Part shown: piece after piece, positions 29,695-37,895 of the stretch
How positions within the stretch are numbered: position 1 is the first letter of the stretch
Layout: each line of letters opens with the position of its first letter
Assembly (NCBI GenBank): GCA_029202845.1
Contig: CP119315.1
Location: forward strand, 69,501-133,500
Length of the DNA stretch: 64,000 nt
Origin: Candidatus Sphingomonas colombiensis
GTDB taxonomy: Bacteria > Pseudomonadota > Alphaproteobacteria > Sphingomonadales > Sphingomonadaceae
Direction of reading: 5' to 3'
Position numbers and translations under genes: made by a program
Notes under the pieces: generated by a model
The model's input: only the letters and a program-made list of their open reading frames with translations
Database searches by the model: none
What the model was told of the DNA's origin: nothing

Positions 29695-29757
29695 GTAACG
29701 TCCCTTTCCTCGTGATTTCCATCATACTCGATGGTCCACCTGAAAGGGGGCAGCTCA

Positions 29758-30079
29758 ATATCATGCGACATCGAACGGCTCGTTTGACCACGCGACGATA
29801 TCATTGCGTTCCTGCGCAGGCATAGAGACCGTCCAAAGTATCAGGTCGTATCGCCGCGAACGTCTGCGCGAGACAATGACGAACTCGCCCGACTCTAATT
29901 GTAACCGCTCAGAGGCGTCCCGTTTTAGCACAATATGGCTGAAGCGCGATTATCCCCTCTTCCCCGTGCACCTCATCGGCTATTCATCTCTGCCCGTCTA
30001 TCCCCATACCTTCTGGTCCTTGATCAATAACCAAAATGGTGAATCGTTTTGCGCGTGCGCAATCGTGCGGAGTATAGTC
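29758..30079. other. Intergenic after IS copy 2, no recognisable gene
   Basis: Mixed base composition with only short open frames. A minus-strand frame reading MPAQERNDIVAWSNEPFDVA stops four bases before the IS end; it has no recognised family and may be the start of a gene cut by the IS rearrangement. Confidence 0.4.
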
Positions 30080-30211
30080 ATGCGTCTCGAAGTTGCTTAC
30101 ACCCTTTTGACGCTACTTGCCCTTATGGTGTTTGGCGGTATCGCGGCCTTCATGCGGCATCGCCGCCGCGAGCATAACCGAATTTGGCACCACCAAAGCC
30201 GACGCGATTGA
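30080..30211 (+). CDS. Small single-pass membrane protein
   Basis: A 43-residue frame: MRLEVAYTLLTLLALMVFGG is a transmembrane helix, followed by a basic tail (RHRRREHNRIWHHQSRRD) that would sit in the cytoplasm. A CGGAG lies about 8 bases before the ATG. No family is recognised; support comes from the ribosome site and membrane-protein character only. Confidence 0.45.
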   Translation: MRLEVAYTLLTLLALMVFGGIAAFMRHRRREHNRIWHHQSRRD

Positions 30212-30845
30212 CAGCCGAGCAAACCGGGTAAGCAAAAATAGGCGGCCATGAAGGCCAGCCGCCAGGTTTCTGTCGCTTGGCGCCGTCCAAGCGCCCCATT
30301 CGTGTAACCGTTCCATGGCCTGCGTATTCTCATCTTGGATAGCAGCGCGCTTACTTATTCATCCACCCCGCAGGCAAGGTAGCGAACCCCTTCGCGGTCA
30401 TTGACCGCTCACTCATCGCCCCAATCCGCACTACGTCAGTCGAATTGGGCGGTTTGGGCTTGGTCAGATATGCCGCGAACACGTCCGCTATCATCCTCCG
30501 CACCGTCATCGGGCGAGAGCCGCAGATCAGCACTTCGCGAAGCTCCTGTTAGCGCATCGCGATCAGATGGGAAGCTACCGCTTGATCCGGCGTCCCGGAG
30601 CGTATGCCGGGCGCGGTCGACGCGCCCGCGGCATGACGGATGAGCGGCGATCACTATATCGGAATCGAGGATTGCGGACGAGGTCACCCCTGACTGGCCG
30701 CACGCGTGTGCCCACCGTGCCCAGCCCGTGCCCCGAAGGGAGCAAACCGGGGTAATAAGCGACATATCGGGGCGCGATCGACGTTCTGATCGACGCCCGC
30801 CGCTTACGGAAAAACCGCTGAAAAAATAATATTCTCCTATGCTTA
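30212..30845. other. Intergenic, no recognisable gene
   Basis: Short overlapping frames on both strands, none with a recognisable domain. A palindromic GATCGACG/CGTC stretch near 30775-30800 is visible but unassigned. Confidence 0.4.
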
Positions 30846-31475
30846 TTATAACCGGCGGGGTGAGGATCGAACTTGCGCCCCCTGCAATGGCGCTGCTTTT
30901 GCGGGCCAATCCCCGTTCTCGAGTTGTCCCAAGCGCAAGAATTCGCGCCCCGTCAAACGGATCGCCATGCGATCACGACCAAAATTGACCTGATAGCCGG
31001 GCACGGCGCGCAGCTCTTCCGCCACGCCGCCCAGACCGCCCGACGCGACGACGACGTAGCTGATCCTTCCGGAGGCGCATTCAATCAACACCTCGACGGC
31101 TTTGCCGATCCGGTTACCGAGGTTATCTTCCACGATCATTTCGGTGACGCCGGTGGCGGTAAATAGCGCAGGTGCTGCGGAACGGCGGCTAGCTTTTTTG
31201 GCGGACCTTCCTCCGTCCTCATAGGCCCGCTGTCGCCCGAGCCAGCGCCAGCCCCCGAACAGGTTCACGATCGTCAAAAAGCTGTTGGTCGCGATCAAAT
31301 TGATCTGCCCTGAATGAATTCCCACGATCGACCAGCAGACAGATCCCAGTGTAAAGACAGCAAATCCCCAACCGGTGACACGCGAACCGAGATTGGCTGC
31401 TGTCATCATCGCCGCGATCATCGTCGCGCAGGGAGCGATCCATTCAGCGTAATTGTCCAACGGCTTATACTCCAA
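30846..31475 (-). CDS. YgjV-like membrane protein fused to a PRC-barrel domain
   Basis: About 209 residues from a TTG start at 31475 (EYKPLDNYAEWIAPCATMIA), chosen because GAAGGGA precedes it closely and it falls 20 bases after the stop of the CDF gene. The N-terminal part contains about three membrane helices (GWGFAVFTLGSVCWSIVGIH, TNSFLTIVNLFGGWRWLGRQ), like inner-membrane YgjV proteins. The C-terminal part is a PRC-barrel (NLGNRIGKAVEVLIECASGR with ISYVVVASGGLGG). PRC-barrels of this type are common in stress-induced sphingomonad genes. The function is unknown; it is probably co-transcribed with the CDF exporter. Confidence 0.7.
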   Translation of the reverse strand: MEYKPLDNYAEWIAPCATMIAAMMTAANLGSRVTGWGFAVFTLGSVCWSIVGIHSGQINLIATNSFLTIVNLFGGWRWLGRQRAYEDGGRSAKKASRRSAAPALFTATGVTEMIVEDNLGNRIGKAVEVLIECASGRISYVVVASGGLGGVAEELRAVPGYQVNFGRDRMAIRLTGREFLRLGQLENGDWPAKAAPLQGAQVRSSPRRL

Positions 31476-31494
31476 ATCCCTTCTCGCGGCGCAA

Positions 31495-32409
31495 TCAGGA
31501 AATCGTCTGCGCCGATTGCGGCCGAATAAAAACCCTGGTGACCTCGCCATGTCGCGCCTTCGCTCTCGTCTCGATATTCGCGACGGCGCGCTCGATTTTC
31601 CTGGTATCGAGCGCGTCATCGAAATCGAGACTGACCGTCGCCATTACCTGCTCGGGAGCAAGATGAACGGTAAGCACCTCATTCACCTTGCAAACACCCG
31701 GTTCCACGCGAGCAATCGCCGCAATCGATTCGCTTAACTCAGGTCTCGCGCGCTCACCGATCAGTAGTCCCTTGCTCTCTCGCGCCAGCAACAAAGCCAC
31801 AGCGCCCAACAGGACGCCAATAAGAATAGAACCAACGCCGTCACAACGCGCGTCGCCAGTCCACAATGCGGTGCCGATCGCGGTCGCGGCAATAATGATC
31901 CCAATCAGAGCCGCACTGTCTTCGAACAATACGACGAAAGTGGCGGGATCCTTGCTGCGACGGAGCGCTCGCCACCAACCCTCTCCTCTCGTCGTGCGCC
32001 GAAATTCGCGCAATGCGATCGTCCACGACGCTCCTTCGAACAGGAAAGCCACCCCCAATACGAGGAAGTTTATTCCCGGTTTCGTGATGGGTTCCGGCTG
32101 TCTGAAATGAACAATTCCTTCAAAAAGCGATGCCGCAGCTCCACCGGCGAAAATCATCAATGCAACAACGAAGCTCCAGAAATAGAGCTCACGACCATAA
32201 CCAAACGGGTGGATCACATCCGCTGGCCGCTTCGAACGTCGCAATCCGTAAAGCAGAAGCCCCTGATTGGTCGTATCGACAAGTGAGTGAATACTCTCCG
32301 TGAGCATCGACGAACTGCCGCTTATCGCGGCGGCGGCACCCTTGGTTAATGCTATCGCCAGGTTGCCCGAAAGCGCCGCATAAATGACAAAATTGCGTCC
32401 ACTCACCAT
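31495..32409 (-). CDS. Cation diffusion facilitator (CDF) family transporter, ZnT9-like
   Basis: A 304-residue CDF protein with about six membrane helices and a C-terminal cytoplasmic domain. The TM2 metal site is visible as ESIHSLVDTTNQ (HxxxD). In TM5 the usual HxxxD is replaced by FEDSAALIG, as in the SLC30A9/ZnT9-like branch, so substrate and activity may differ from classical zinc exporters. Segments GLRRSKRPADVIHPFGYGRE and ALREFRRTTRGEGWWRAL are typical of this branch. It lies upstream of, and probably in operon with, the PRC-barrel gene. Confidence 0.87.
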   Translation of the reverse strand: MVSGRNFVIYAALSGNLAIALTKGAAAAISGSSSMLTESIHSLVDTTNQGLLLYGLRRSKRPADVIHPFGYGRELYFWSFVVALMIFAGGAAASLFEGIVHFRQPEPITKPGINFLVLGVAFLFEGASWTIALREFRRTTRGEGWWRALRRSKDPATFVVLFEDSAALIGIIIAATAIGTALWTGDARCDGVGSILIGVLLGAVALLLARESKGLLIGERARPELSESIAAIARVEPGVCKVNEVLTVHLAPEQVMATVSLDFDDALDTRKIERAVANIETRAKARHGEVTRVFIRPQSAQTIS

Positions 32410-32656
32410 TCTCGTTCAACCTCGAAACGGAGTGCTCTTGCGCGGACTGCAAAAGGGGATCGGCTGAAAATTCCAGACTGCGGGAATGCTCCGAGAGGTA
32501 TCCGGGCGCGTGCGCGACGCGCAGCGTACCGGCTATGATCTCCCTCTTCCTTTTTTGAAAAGCCGCGTCCTCCCGTCGGGGCGCGCGCTGCGCTTTTCCT
32601 ACTTCATCGAATATTCATTAGCTTTTACCGAGTTTTCAGCCCGTTTTACTGCATGC

Positions 32657-32800
32657 TTAGGCAGTTAAAGCACGCGCCTTTGCGTCATCACGCCTGCCAT
32701 GGTCGTGATGATGCGCAGCTTCGCGATGATGGTGCGCCGCGGTTTCGTGCGCCGCAGCGTGCGAACGATGATAATTCACGCTGGGATGTGAGGACGCCAC
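32657..32800 (-). CDS. Small histidine-rich protein
   Basis: A 47-residue frame starting at a GTG (32800) placed 5-6 bases after TAGGAGAG. The sequence is dominated by His and Ala (HRSHAAAHETAAHHHREAAH, then HHDHGRRDDAKARALTA), giving 12 His in total. A longer frame from 32908 exists, but the EcfG-like promoter at 32836-32860 lies inside that extension, supporting the short form. His-rich peptides can bind Zn, Ni or Cu, and the CDF exporter next door fits that idea, but this is inference. No named family is recognised. Confidence 0.6.
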   Translation of the reverse strand: MASSHPSVNYHRSHAAAHETAAHHHREAAHHHDHGRRDDAKARALTA

Positions 32801-32835
32801 AAATACTCTCCTACCAATCTCCCGAATAAGTTCAG

Positions 32836-32860
32836 AACCGGCGTCCTGGCGGTGTGTTCC
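32836..32860 (-). promoter_or_regulatory. EcfG-type promoter (GGAAC-N16-GGTT)
   Basis: On the minus strand, GGAAC at 32856-32860 is followed by 16 bases and GGTT at 32836-32839. This fits the alphaproteobacterial EcfG/RpoE2 consensus except for one -10 base. It sits about 36 bases before the GTG of the His-rich gene. Confidence 0.55.
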
Positions 32861-32984
32861 GATCGTGAGGCAAATTGAGACGAGCTGTTCGATAGGCTCG
32901 ACCGACATTCCATGGAGCTTAGCTGCTGCCTACCCTGGAAGGAAATTCATTCGGACAAACACCCTTCATAACGGCGCCGGCATT

Positions 32985-33010
32985 GGAACTAGGTGTCAGA
33001 AGCGTTCGTT
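32985..33010 (+). promoter_or_regulatory. EcfG-type promoter (GGAAC-N17-CGTT)
   Basis: A perfect GGAAC at 32985-32989 and CGTT at 33007-33010, 17 bases apart, matching the general-stress sigma factor consensus. It would transcribe the small gene at 33133 with a leader of about 115 bases, divergent from the His-rich gene promoter. Confidence 0.6.
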
Positions 33011-33132
33011 GGGTCCGCTGGTTTTAAGGCGCGCCACACTCGCACCACGGATCGAGCCTCAGTTCGATCGTGATTTTTCTATTCAAGCTGCGATCCCGAC
33101 GTGGATCGCCGCGCATCGAAAGGTTTATCCCT

Positions 33133-33348
33133 ATGCTTGAGGATACCCGCACACCGAAGCCACAAGCCGAGGCCGGGATTGCCACGGCTGAGAACGGTTA
33201 TGTCTTCTTGGACGGCCCTGATGGTGTCGCGGTTACAATGACAAGCGAGGCGGCAGCGCAAACTGGAATAAATTTGATCGACGCGGCCGCACGGGCGACG
33301 CAACAGGGTAGCAAGAACCGAACCTGCAAGACGTCCGAAAACAAATAA
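33133..33348 (+). CDS. Small conserved-looking hypothetical protein
   Basis: A 71-residue acidic/polar protein (MLEDTRTPKPQAEAGIATAE, then NGYVFLDGPDGVAVTMTSEA). The length and sequence resemble small sphingomonad proteins in which a GVAVTMTPEAA-like motif recurs, but no function is known to me. An AAAGG lies upstream of the ATG at 33133 and an EcfG-type promoter lies at 32985. Confidence 0.6.
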   Translation: MLEDTRTPKPQAEAGIATAENGYVFLDGPDGVAVTMTSEAAAQTGINLIDAAARATQQGSKNRTCKTSENK

Positions 33349-33541
33349 AATTACGAATTTTTGTTATTCTATGTTGATACTCGTCGCACGAACTCGGCCC
33401 ACGGTTGGCGCGCCCTCGGGGCACCGAAGCAACCACTCGCGCATTGGCCTGATTTATCATCACGCGTCGAAAATCCTCATGCGGAATAGTGCCAACGCGC
33501 CCCCGTGAAGCGGGGCCGCAGCACGCCACGGCCCCATCTTC

Positions 33542-34174
33542 CTATCGCTCCCAGCGTACTCGCTCCGCCTGCACCTCAGCCTGCGTATAAGGAGGCGCTT
33601 GGCCATCAAATCGTGCCCAGCCATCGGCCCGATAAGCATCGCCACGAGCAGCCGGGTCAACAAAACGCACATTGTCGAGCACCGCTTCAGCAGCGGCAAT
33701 TTGGTCATCAGCGACCTTCGCGCTTACCAAAGTTCCACCCCGACGTACCCCCTCCGCATAGACATCCGCTTCTTCCTGGCTAACGCCTGCATTGGTGAGC
33801 GCGCCAATGATGCCGCCAGCCGCGCCTGCGACGGCCCCGCCCACAATCGCGGCGGTGGCGGCCGACGCCAGCCAACCCGCCGCGATGACGGGGCCCAGAC
33901 CGGGAATCGCAAGCAAGCCCAAACCCGCAAGGACACCCCCTGCTGCACCGACCGTCCCTCCGATCGCGGCCCCTGCGCCAGCGTCTTTAGCGGCTGCTTC
34001 ACCCGCAGTATCATCGCGAGGTTCCCGCACGCGCGCAGGACTATGGGGGTGCTTATCATCGTTGTGGGCAACAATGCTAATATCGCTGTGGGGGACCCCG
34101 GCGCGCTCAAGTTCGATAACGGCATGTTCGGCATCAGCGAATGTGTCAAACAGTCGGGTGATAATCTTGCTCAT
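33542..34174 (-). CDS. General stress protein 17M-like protein with glycine-zipper region
   Basis: A 210-residue protein. The N terminus (SKIITRLFDTFADAEHAVIE, LERAGVPHSDISIVAHND) is the YflT/general stress 17M fold. The middle is a long Gly/Ala-rich membrane-like zipper (GAAIGGTVGAAGGVLAGLGL and following), and the C-terminal part repeats the fold (GGTLVSAKVADDQIAAAEAV). Such proteins are widespread stress-induced proteins of unknown biochemical role. An AAGGAA ribosome site precedes the ATG at 34174. It lies 44 bases downstream of the PepSY gene and probably shares its promoter. Confidence 0.82.
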   Translation of the reverse strand: MSKIITRLFDTFADAEHAVIELERAGVPHSDISIVAHNDDKHPHSPARVREPRDDTAGEAAAKDAGAGAAIGGTVGAAGGVLAGLGLLAIPGLGPVIAAGWLASAATAAIVGGAVAGAAGGIIGALTNAGVSQEEADVYAEGVRRGGTLVSAKVADDQIAAAEAVLDNVRFVDPAARGDAYRADGWARFDGQAPPYTQAEVQAERVRWER

Positions 34175-34218
34175 GGGAATTCCTTTTCATTCAGACCAGC
34201 GGTCACGAAGTGAAACGA

Positions 34219-34554
34219 TTATCGCGTGGCCACATTGCCCTTGTAGTCGAGGGCGACGTTGACGGAGTGGCCCGCCTGGCTCGCACGAGCCTGCCACAGC
34301 CCCTCTTTGTCCAGCACGAGGTCGGTGACGCTGCTGTAACCAGCCTTCTCGATGCGCGCCTTCGCTTGAGCTTCGGTGAACGAATTATGCCCCCTGGCGA
34401 GGGGCTCATTCGTCATGTGATTGCTCGACTTCACCGCAGGGTTTCCGCTTGCGCCATTGCTGGCCGTGGGCGCCAGGGAGTCTTGAGCGCATAGAGCACC
34501 AGCCGCACCAACCGAAATGGCCGCCGAAGTCAAAATTGCCGCAAAAAATCTCAT
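34219..34554 (-). CDS. Secreted PepSY-domain-like protein
   Basis: A 111-residue protein with a signal peptide (MRFFAAILTSAAISVGAAGA, cleavage likely near LCAQ), a disordered Asn/Ser-rich linker, and a PepSY-like C-terminal domain (FTEAQAKARIEKAGYSSVTD, LVLDKEGLWQARASQAG, VNVALDYKGNV). Periplasmic PepSY proteins of this size are common in alphaproteobacteria and often stress-linked. The ATG at 34554 follows a GAGGTGA site by about 6 bases. An EcfG-type promoter lies 32 bases upstream. Confidence 0.78.
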   Translation of the reverse strand: MRFFAAILTSAAISVGAAGALCAQDSLAPTASNGASGNPAVKSSNHMTNEPLARGHNSFTEAQAKARIEKAGYSSVTDLVLDKEGLWQARASQAGHSVNVALDYKGNVATR

Positions 34555-34585
34555 GGAACTCACCTCATTTTCAGCATGAGATCGA

Positions 34586-34610
34586 AACACCGTTCCGCAA
34601 ATAATGTTCC
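34586..34610 (-). promoter_or_regulatory. EcfG-type promoter (GGAAC-N16-TGTT)
   Basis: On the minus strand GGAAC (34606-34610), 16 bases, then TGTT (34586-34589). The same GGAAC-N16-TGTT form occurs in front of the sigma factor gene at 37840. It would drive the PepSY and general-stress genes. Confidence 0.6.
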
Positions 34611-35245
34611 ACCTAGATACATTTCATGAAGCAAGGTTGATGTTACAATTAAAAAATATATCACATATTATTTCGTACAAATCAAAATTAGTAAAATATT
34701 ATTGCAAAACTCCGCAAATTTTTGACAATTTTCCGCGCCATCATCTTGCATATCATTCTGCAAAAATGAAGATGTGATATTCAAGTGAATGGAAAATGCG
34801 GGTGTAGTTCTGCTCCAGCAGCCTCCTCAACAATTCTTACGTTGTTCACGCAATTCGCTTTAACCCAGCGAGCTCGTGACGCTCTGGGATCACACCATCC
34901 CGGCTGGATTCTATATGTGGAACACCTTCGCAAAGAGGTGGTTGCTAAAACCCCCTCTAAATCACACTGATCTCAATCAAGTTTGCACGAATCTCACGCC
35001 CCTCCCCGGAACGAACGTCGCGACAGGCGGTTGCGGGCTTGAAGGAGAGCGTCATGGCGCGTGAGCAACGGGTCACGATCGCCACGCCGAAGCAAACTCA
35101 GGTTACGCTCTCGCAACGACTGTGGCCCGCCCCCCGGGGCAGGAGGGTTTGAACGCACGCGAGGATGAGCTCGTGTCAGAGTGTCAGAAAAACGGGCAGC
35201 CTGCGCCGGGAATAACATATTTCACTGCCCTCTCGGCTTGATGCG
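34611..35245. other. Intergenic, partly very A+T-rich
   Basis: Bases 34620-34780 are strikingly A+T-rich compared with the genome (runs such as TTAAAAAATATATC), with no open frame of note. The rest carries only short frames plus the candidate promoter at 35008. It may be a silenced or foreign spacer. Confidence 0.5.
35008..35032 (+). promoter_or_regulatory. Possible EcfG-type promoter (GGAAC-N16-GGTT)
   Basis: GGAAC at 35008-35012 and GGTT at 35029-35032 with a 16-base spacer, one mismatch from consensus. It lies about 210 bases before the porin gene start. A second GGAAC-N16-GGTT arrangement starts at 34919. Confidence 0.4.
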
Positions 35246-36517
35246 GTGGTCGGCCGTACCAGCCTGCGCGGAGTCGGTCTGCTGGCCGTCGTGGCCTTGG
35301 CCCCGAATTCGGCCTGCGCCGATGACCGCCCGCCGCTGGCGGCTTTCGCCGCACGCAATACTCTGGACGGCTGGACGATTCTCCAAGGCGCAGATCAGAC
35401 ACCTGTCGTGCTGGTCAAGGTCCAGATATCGGGCACCTTCAGTACAGATCGCCTCGGGCTGGCCGGGCTTAGCCTCCATGCCCAGGTGCTCCATGTCGCG
35501 GGCGAGAGCCTTAGCAAACGCATTCGCGACATCCAGATCGCCGACGCGATCGACGCGTTACCGATAACGCGGTTGTTCGAGGCTTGGGCTGAAAAAAAAT
35601 TCGGCAACGAGGATCGCAGCGTCGCGGTGAAACTCGGGTTGATGGACCTCAACACTGACCTCGATTCAATCTCCGCGACAGGCCTCTTTCTCAATTCCTC
35701 GCATGGTGTCGGCGCTGAACTCGCCAGGAGCGGTGTAAATGGGCCATCCGTTTACCCGGTGTCAGCATTCGGGGTGAGGATAAACGTTGCTCCGTCGAAG
35801 AAATGGGCAGTCCGCTACGCTCTTCTTGATGGCGTAGCGGGTGACCCCGCCCGCCCCAGAGCCTTTGTGGTGGCGCGCCTTGCCCAGAAGGATGGAACCC
35901 TTTCCATCGGCGAACTGGATTATCGCCCGAACGACACCACTCATGTAGCGATTGGCGCATGGCGATATAGCGAGCCTGCACCAACGCTGGATGCGACTGG
36001 CCGAGCCCGCAGCCAGGGAGCTTACGGAGAGATAGAGGGAGAATTCTGGAAGGGCGTTAATGGCTGGCTACGCGTAGGTTTCGCCCGCGGCTCAGTTCAA
36101 CAGGTGCGCGCTTATGTCGGAACCGGGATTATGTTCAAGGGCCTCGTTGCGGGGCGGCCCGCGGACGGCTTCGGCATTGCTGTGGCGCGGGCGTGGAATT
36201 CGGATGCAGCAAGGGTCGCGACGCATGTGGCGCGTGCGGAAACGAGTATCGAGACGACTTATCAGATCAAGGTTTCGAGCCTCATTTCCATACAGCCGGA
36301 TTTCCAGTACATATTTGATCCGTCGCTATCGTCCGGGACGCCGAATGTGATCGCTCTTGGGGTGCGCGTTATCATGTCGCTCGGCGGACCAAAACCAGCG
36401 CCAGCCACAGATCCGAGCACCCCGACCGTGGCCCCGCCTTCTCCCGGACCGCCAAGCGAAACATCGCCCACGAAAGCGCCCGAATCGAACTCGACGGTCG
36501 GTATACCCTCTACTTGA
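35246..36517 (+). CDS. OprB-family carbohydrate porin
   Basis: A 423-residue outer-membrane porin starting at a GTG (35246). The signal peptide (RGVGLLAVVALAPNSACADD) is followed by OprB signatures: KLGLMDLNTDLDSISATGLF, LNSSHGVGAELARSG, YPVSAFGVRINVAPSKKWAV, RYALLDGVAGDP and TTYQIKVSSLISIQPDFQYI. OprB porins admit sugars across the outer membrane. After the last barrel strand (ALGVRVIMSLG), a Pro/Ser/Thr-rich tail of about 48 residues replaces the usual terminal aromatic residue. That tail is unusual for an outer-membrane barrel and could come from a 3' frame change. No sugar-use genes are adjacent. Confidence 0.85.
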   Translation: MVGRTSLRGVGLLAVVALAPNSACADDRPPLAAFAARNTLDGWTILQGADQTPVVLVKVQISGTFSTDRLGLAGLSLHAQVLHVAGESLSKRIRDIQIADAIDALPITRLFEAWAEKKFGNEDRSVAVKLGLMDLNTDLDSISATGLFLNSSHGVGAELARSGVNGPSVYPVSAFGVRINVAPSKKWAVRYALLDGVAGDPARPRAFVVARLAQKDGTLSIGELDYRPNDTTHVAIGAWRYSEPAPTLDATGRARSQGAYGEIEGEFWKGVNGWLRVGFARGSVQQVRAYVGTGIMFKGLVAGRPADGFGIAVARAWNSDAARVATHVARAETSIETTYQIKVSSLISIQPDFQYIFDPSLSSGTPNVIALGVRVIMSLGGPKPAPATDPSTPTVAPPSPGPPSETSPTKAPESNSTVGIPST

Positions 36518-37186
36518 ACCGCATAATCTCGACCTGTTGGCCATATACCAGCGGGGTCAAGCGCAAAATCTTAAGGAAAATCCGGCGTCGCTGCGCGGCG
36601 CCTCTCGCTCATGAAGGGCCTGTCGGAAAAGCGGAGACGGCTAATATCACCTAGCCGCCTCCAAGGTTTTTCGTCGGGTCCATCGCTGTTAACCAATACG
36701 AACGGCATGAGTTCCGCACATCGATATTTCTGGTCTACACCTCGGGCAACGCCGCCGGAGTACTTGATTGCACCACCGACAAAAACCGGCCGTTCCCGCA
36801 CAACCCCGCACCTGAGGGGCGCACCTTTCGCGAGGTCGCAGGAACTAGGTCGATTCGTTCGTCATCCTAAATCAAAAAAAGAGGCGGACTTGCTCGCACA
36901 ATCCTCATTATAATCTCTATATTAGCACTCGTTGGAGCCGCCCTCCATCAACCCGCGATACAGACGCATGGATTTTGGTGACGCGCGTTATCAATCAAAC
37001 GTTGGGGCTCATTTTACATCGACTCCCGCGAGCGCGGAGTAGTTTCCCCCACTCGACGCGCTTTAGGTTTACCCCAACGCCATTATCCCAGAGCCAGAGC
37101 CCTCCCATTCTACCGGCGACATTGCAACGACGAAAAGAATCTACCTCAGCCAGTTGCCACTGTTCAAGCGCCTTGGGCCACGCTTT
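36518..37186. other. Intergenic, no recognisable gene
   Basis: Only short frames without recognised domains occur on either strand between the porin and the sigma-factor gene. Confidence 0.45.
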
Positions 37187-37840
37187 TCAGGCTGCAATCA
37201 GCGTGCCGATGACACCCGCTGTTCGCGCGATGCCTGCCCGCCTGCTTTCCAGATAAGCCAGAAGGCTGACAACCGCATCGCCTTCGCCCACGTAGTCGCG
37301 GCGCTTTATACGCAATACGCCGCTGTCCATGATCGCCTCCAGCGCCGCTCTCCCACGCGAAACCCGGCTCTTGATCGTCCCGACCGCTACCTTTGCGATT
37401 GCCGCTGCCTCTTCGTAGGACATTCCGCACGCCGCAACCAAAATTACCGCCTCCCGCTGGTCCGGCGGAATTTGCTGGATAGCGCGCATGAGATCTTGGA
37501 GCTCGATTGCCGTGCCCTGGCTAGCGGGCGCCGAAAGCACGCGCTCGGCGACGAGATCATTCCACTCGCCAACGAACCGTTTGCGCCGAAATTGGCTGAA
37601 ATAGTGATTGCGCAGGATCGTGAAAATCCACGCTCGGAAATTGGTGCCCGCAACGAAACGGCCACGCCCTTCCCACGCTTTCAGCATCGCCTCTTGCGCA
37701 AGGTCGTCCGCGTTGTCCCGGTCACCGCACAGGCTACGCGCGAAGGCGCGCAGGTGGGGTATCCCGGCTGCCAACATCTCCTTGAACGCTTGATCCGAAA
37801 GCGGCTCCGTCCCCATCTCTGCCAATGCGCTCTTTTCCAT
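37187..37840 (-). CDS. ECF sigma factor, EcfG (ECF15)-like
   Basis: A 217-residue group IV sigma factor. Region 2 is visible as LRAFARSLCGDRDNADDLAQ with EAMLKAW and TNFRAWIFTILRNHYFSQFR; region 4 is AIQQIPPDQREAVILVAACG with MSYEEAAAIAKVAVGTIKSR and VSRGRAAL. These are characteristic of EcfG, the general stress sigma factor controlled by the PhyR-NepR partner switch. A C-terminal extension of about 45 residues (ending GIARTAGVIGTLIAA) goes beyond the usual end. The ATG at 37840 follows GAAGGT; the alternative at 37867 would lie at or before the predicted transcription start. No nepR or phyR is adjacent, so this may be an extra, accessory EcfG. Confidence 0.85.
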   Translation of the reverse strand: MEKSALAEMGTEPLSDQAFKEMLAAGIPHLRAFARSLCGDRDNADDLAQEAMLKAWEGRGRFVAGTNFRAWIFTILRNHYFSQFRRKRFVGEWNDLVAERVLSAPASQGTAIELQDLMRAIQQIPPDQREAVILVAACGMSYEEAAAIAKVAVGTIKSRVSRGRAALEAIMDSGVLRIKRRDYVGEGDAVVSLLAYLESRRAGIARTAGVIGTLIAA

Positions 37841-37870
37841 GCGGAAACCTTCTATTTTTGTCCCCATTCG

Positions 37871-37895
37871 AACATTCTAGATACACAACGGTTCC
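37871..37895 (-). promoter_or_regulatory. EcfG-type promoter of the sigma factor gene (GGAAC-N16-TGTT)
   Basis: On the minus strand GGAAC (37891-37895), 16 bases, and TGTT (37871-37874), about 31 bases before the ATG at 37840. This implies auto-activation, or activation by the housekeeping EcfG paralogue. Confidence 0.62.

Larger units (their letters stand above)
28483..29757 (-). mobile_element. IS3-family insertion sequence (IS407-like group), copy 2, inverted
   Basis: The same 1275-bp element as at 21196-22470 in reverse orientation. The end repeats are TGATCTGCCCCC at 28483 and the complement of TGAGCTGCCCCC at 29757. All open frames in it, sense and antisense, match copy 1, implying near-perfect identity. 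The flanks (CGCT on the left, ATAT on the right) do not form a target duplication, and swapping flanks between the two copies does not restore one. Confidence 0.9.

Noticed and set aside
21196..29757. Composite transposon formed by two inverted IS copies around the autotransporter
   Set aside because: The outer flanks (CCTG and ATAT) do not form a target duplication and the enclosed gene is truncated, so a recent transposition of the whole unit is not supported.
36611..36913. 100-codon plus-strand frame after the porin
   Set aside because: No ribosome site, no domain, and composition like non-coding sequence.
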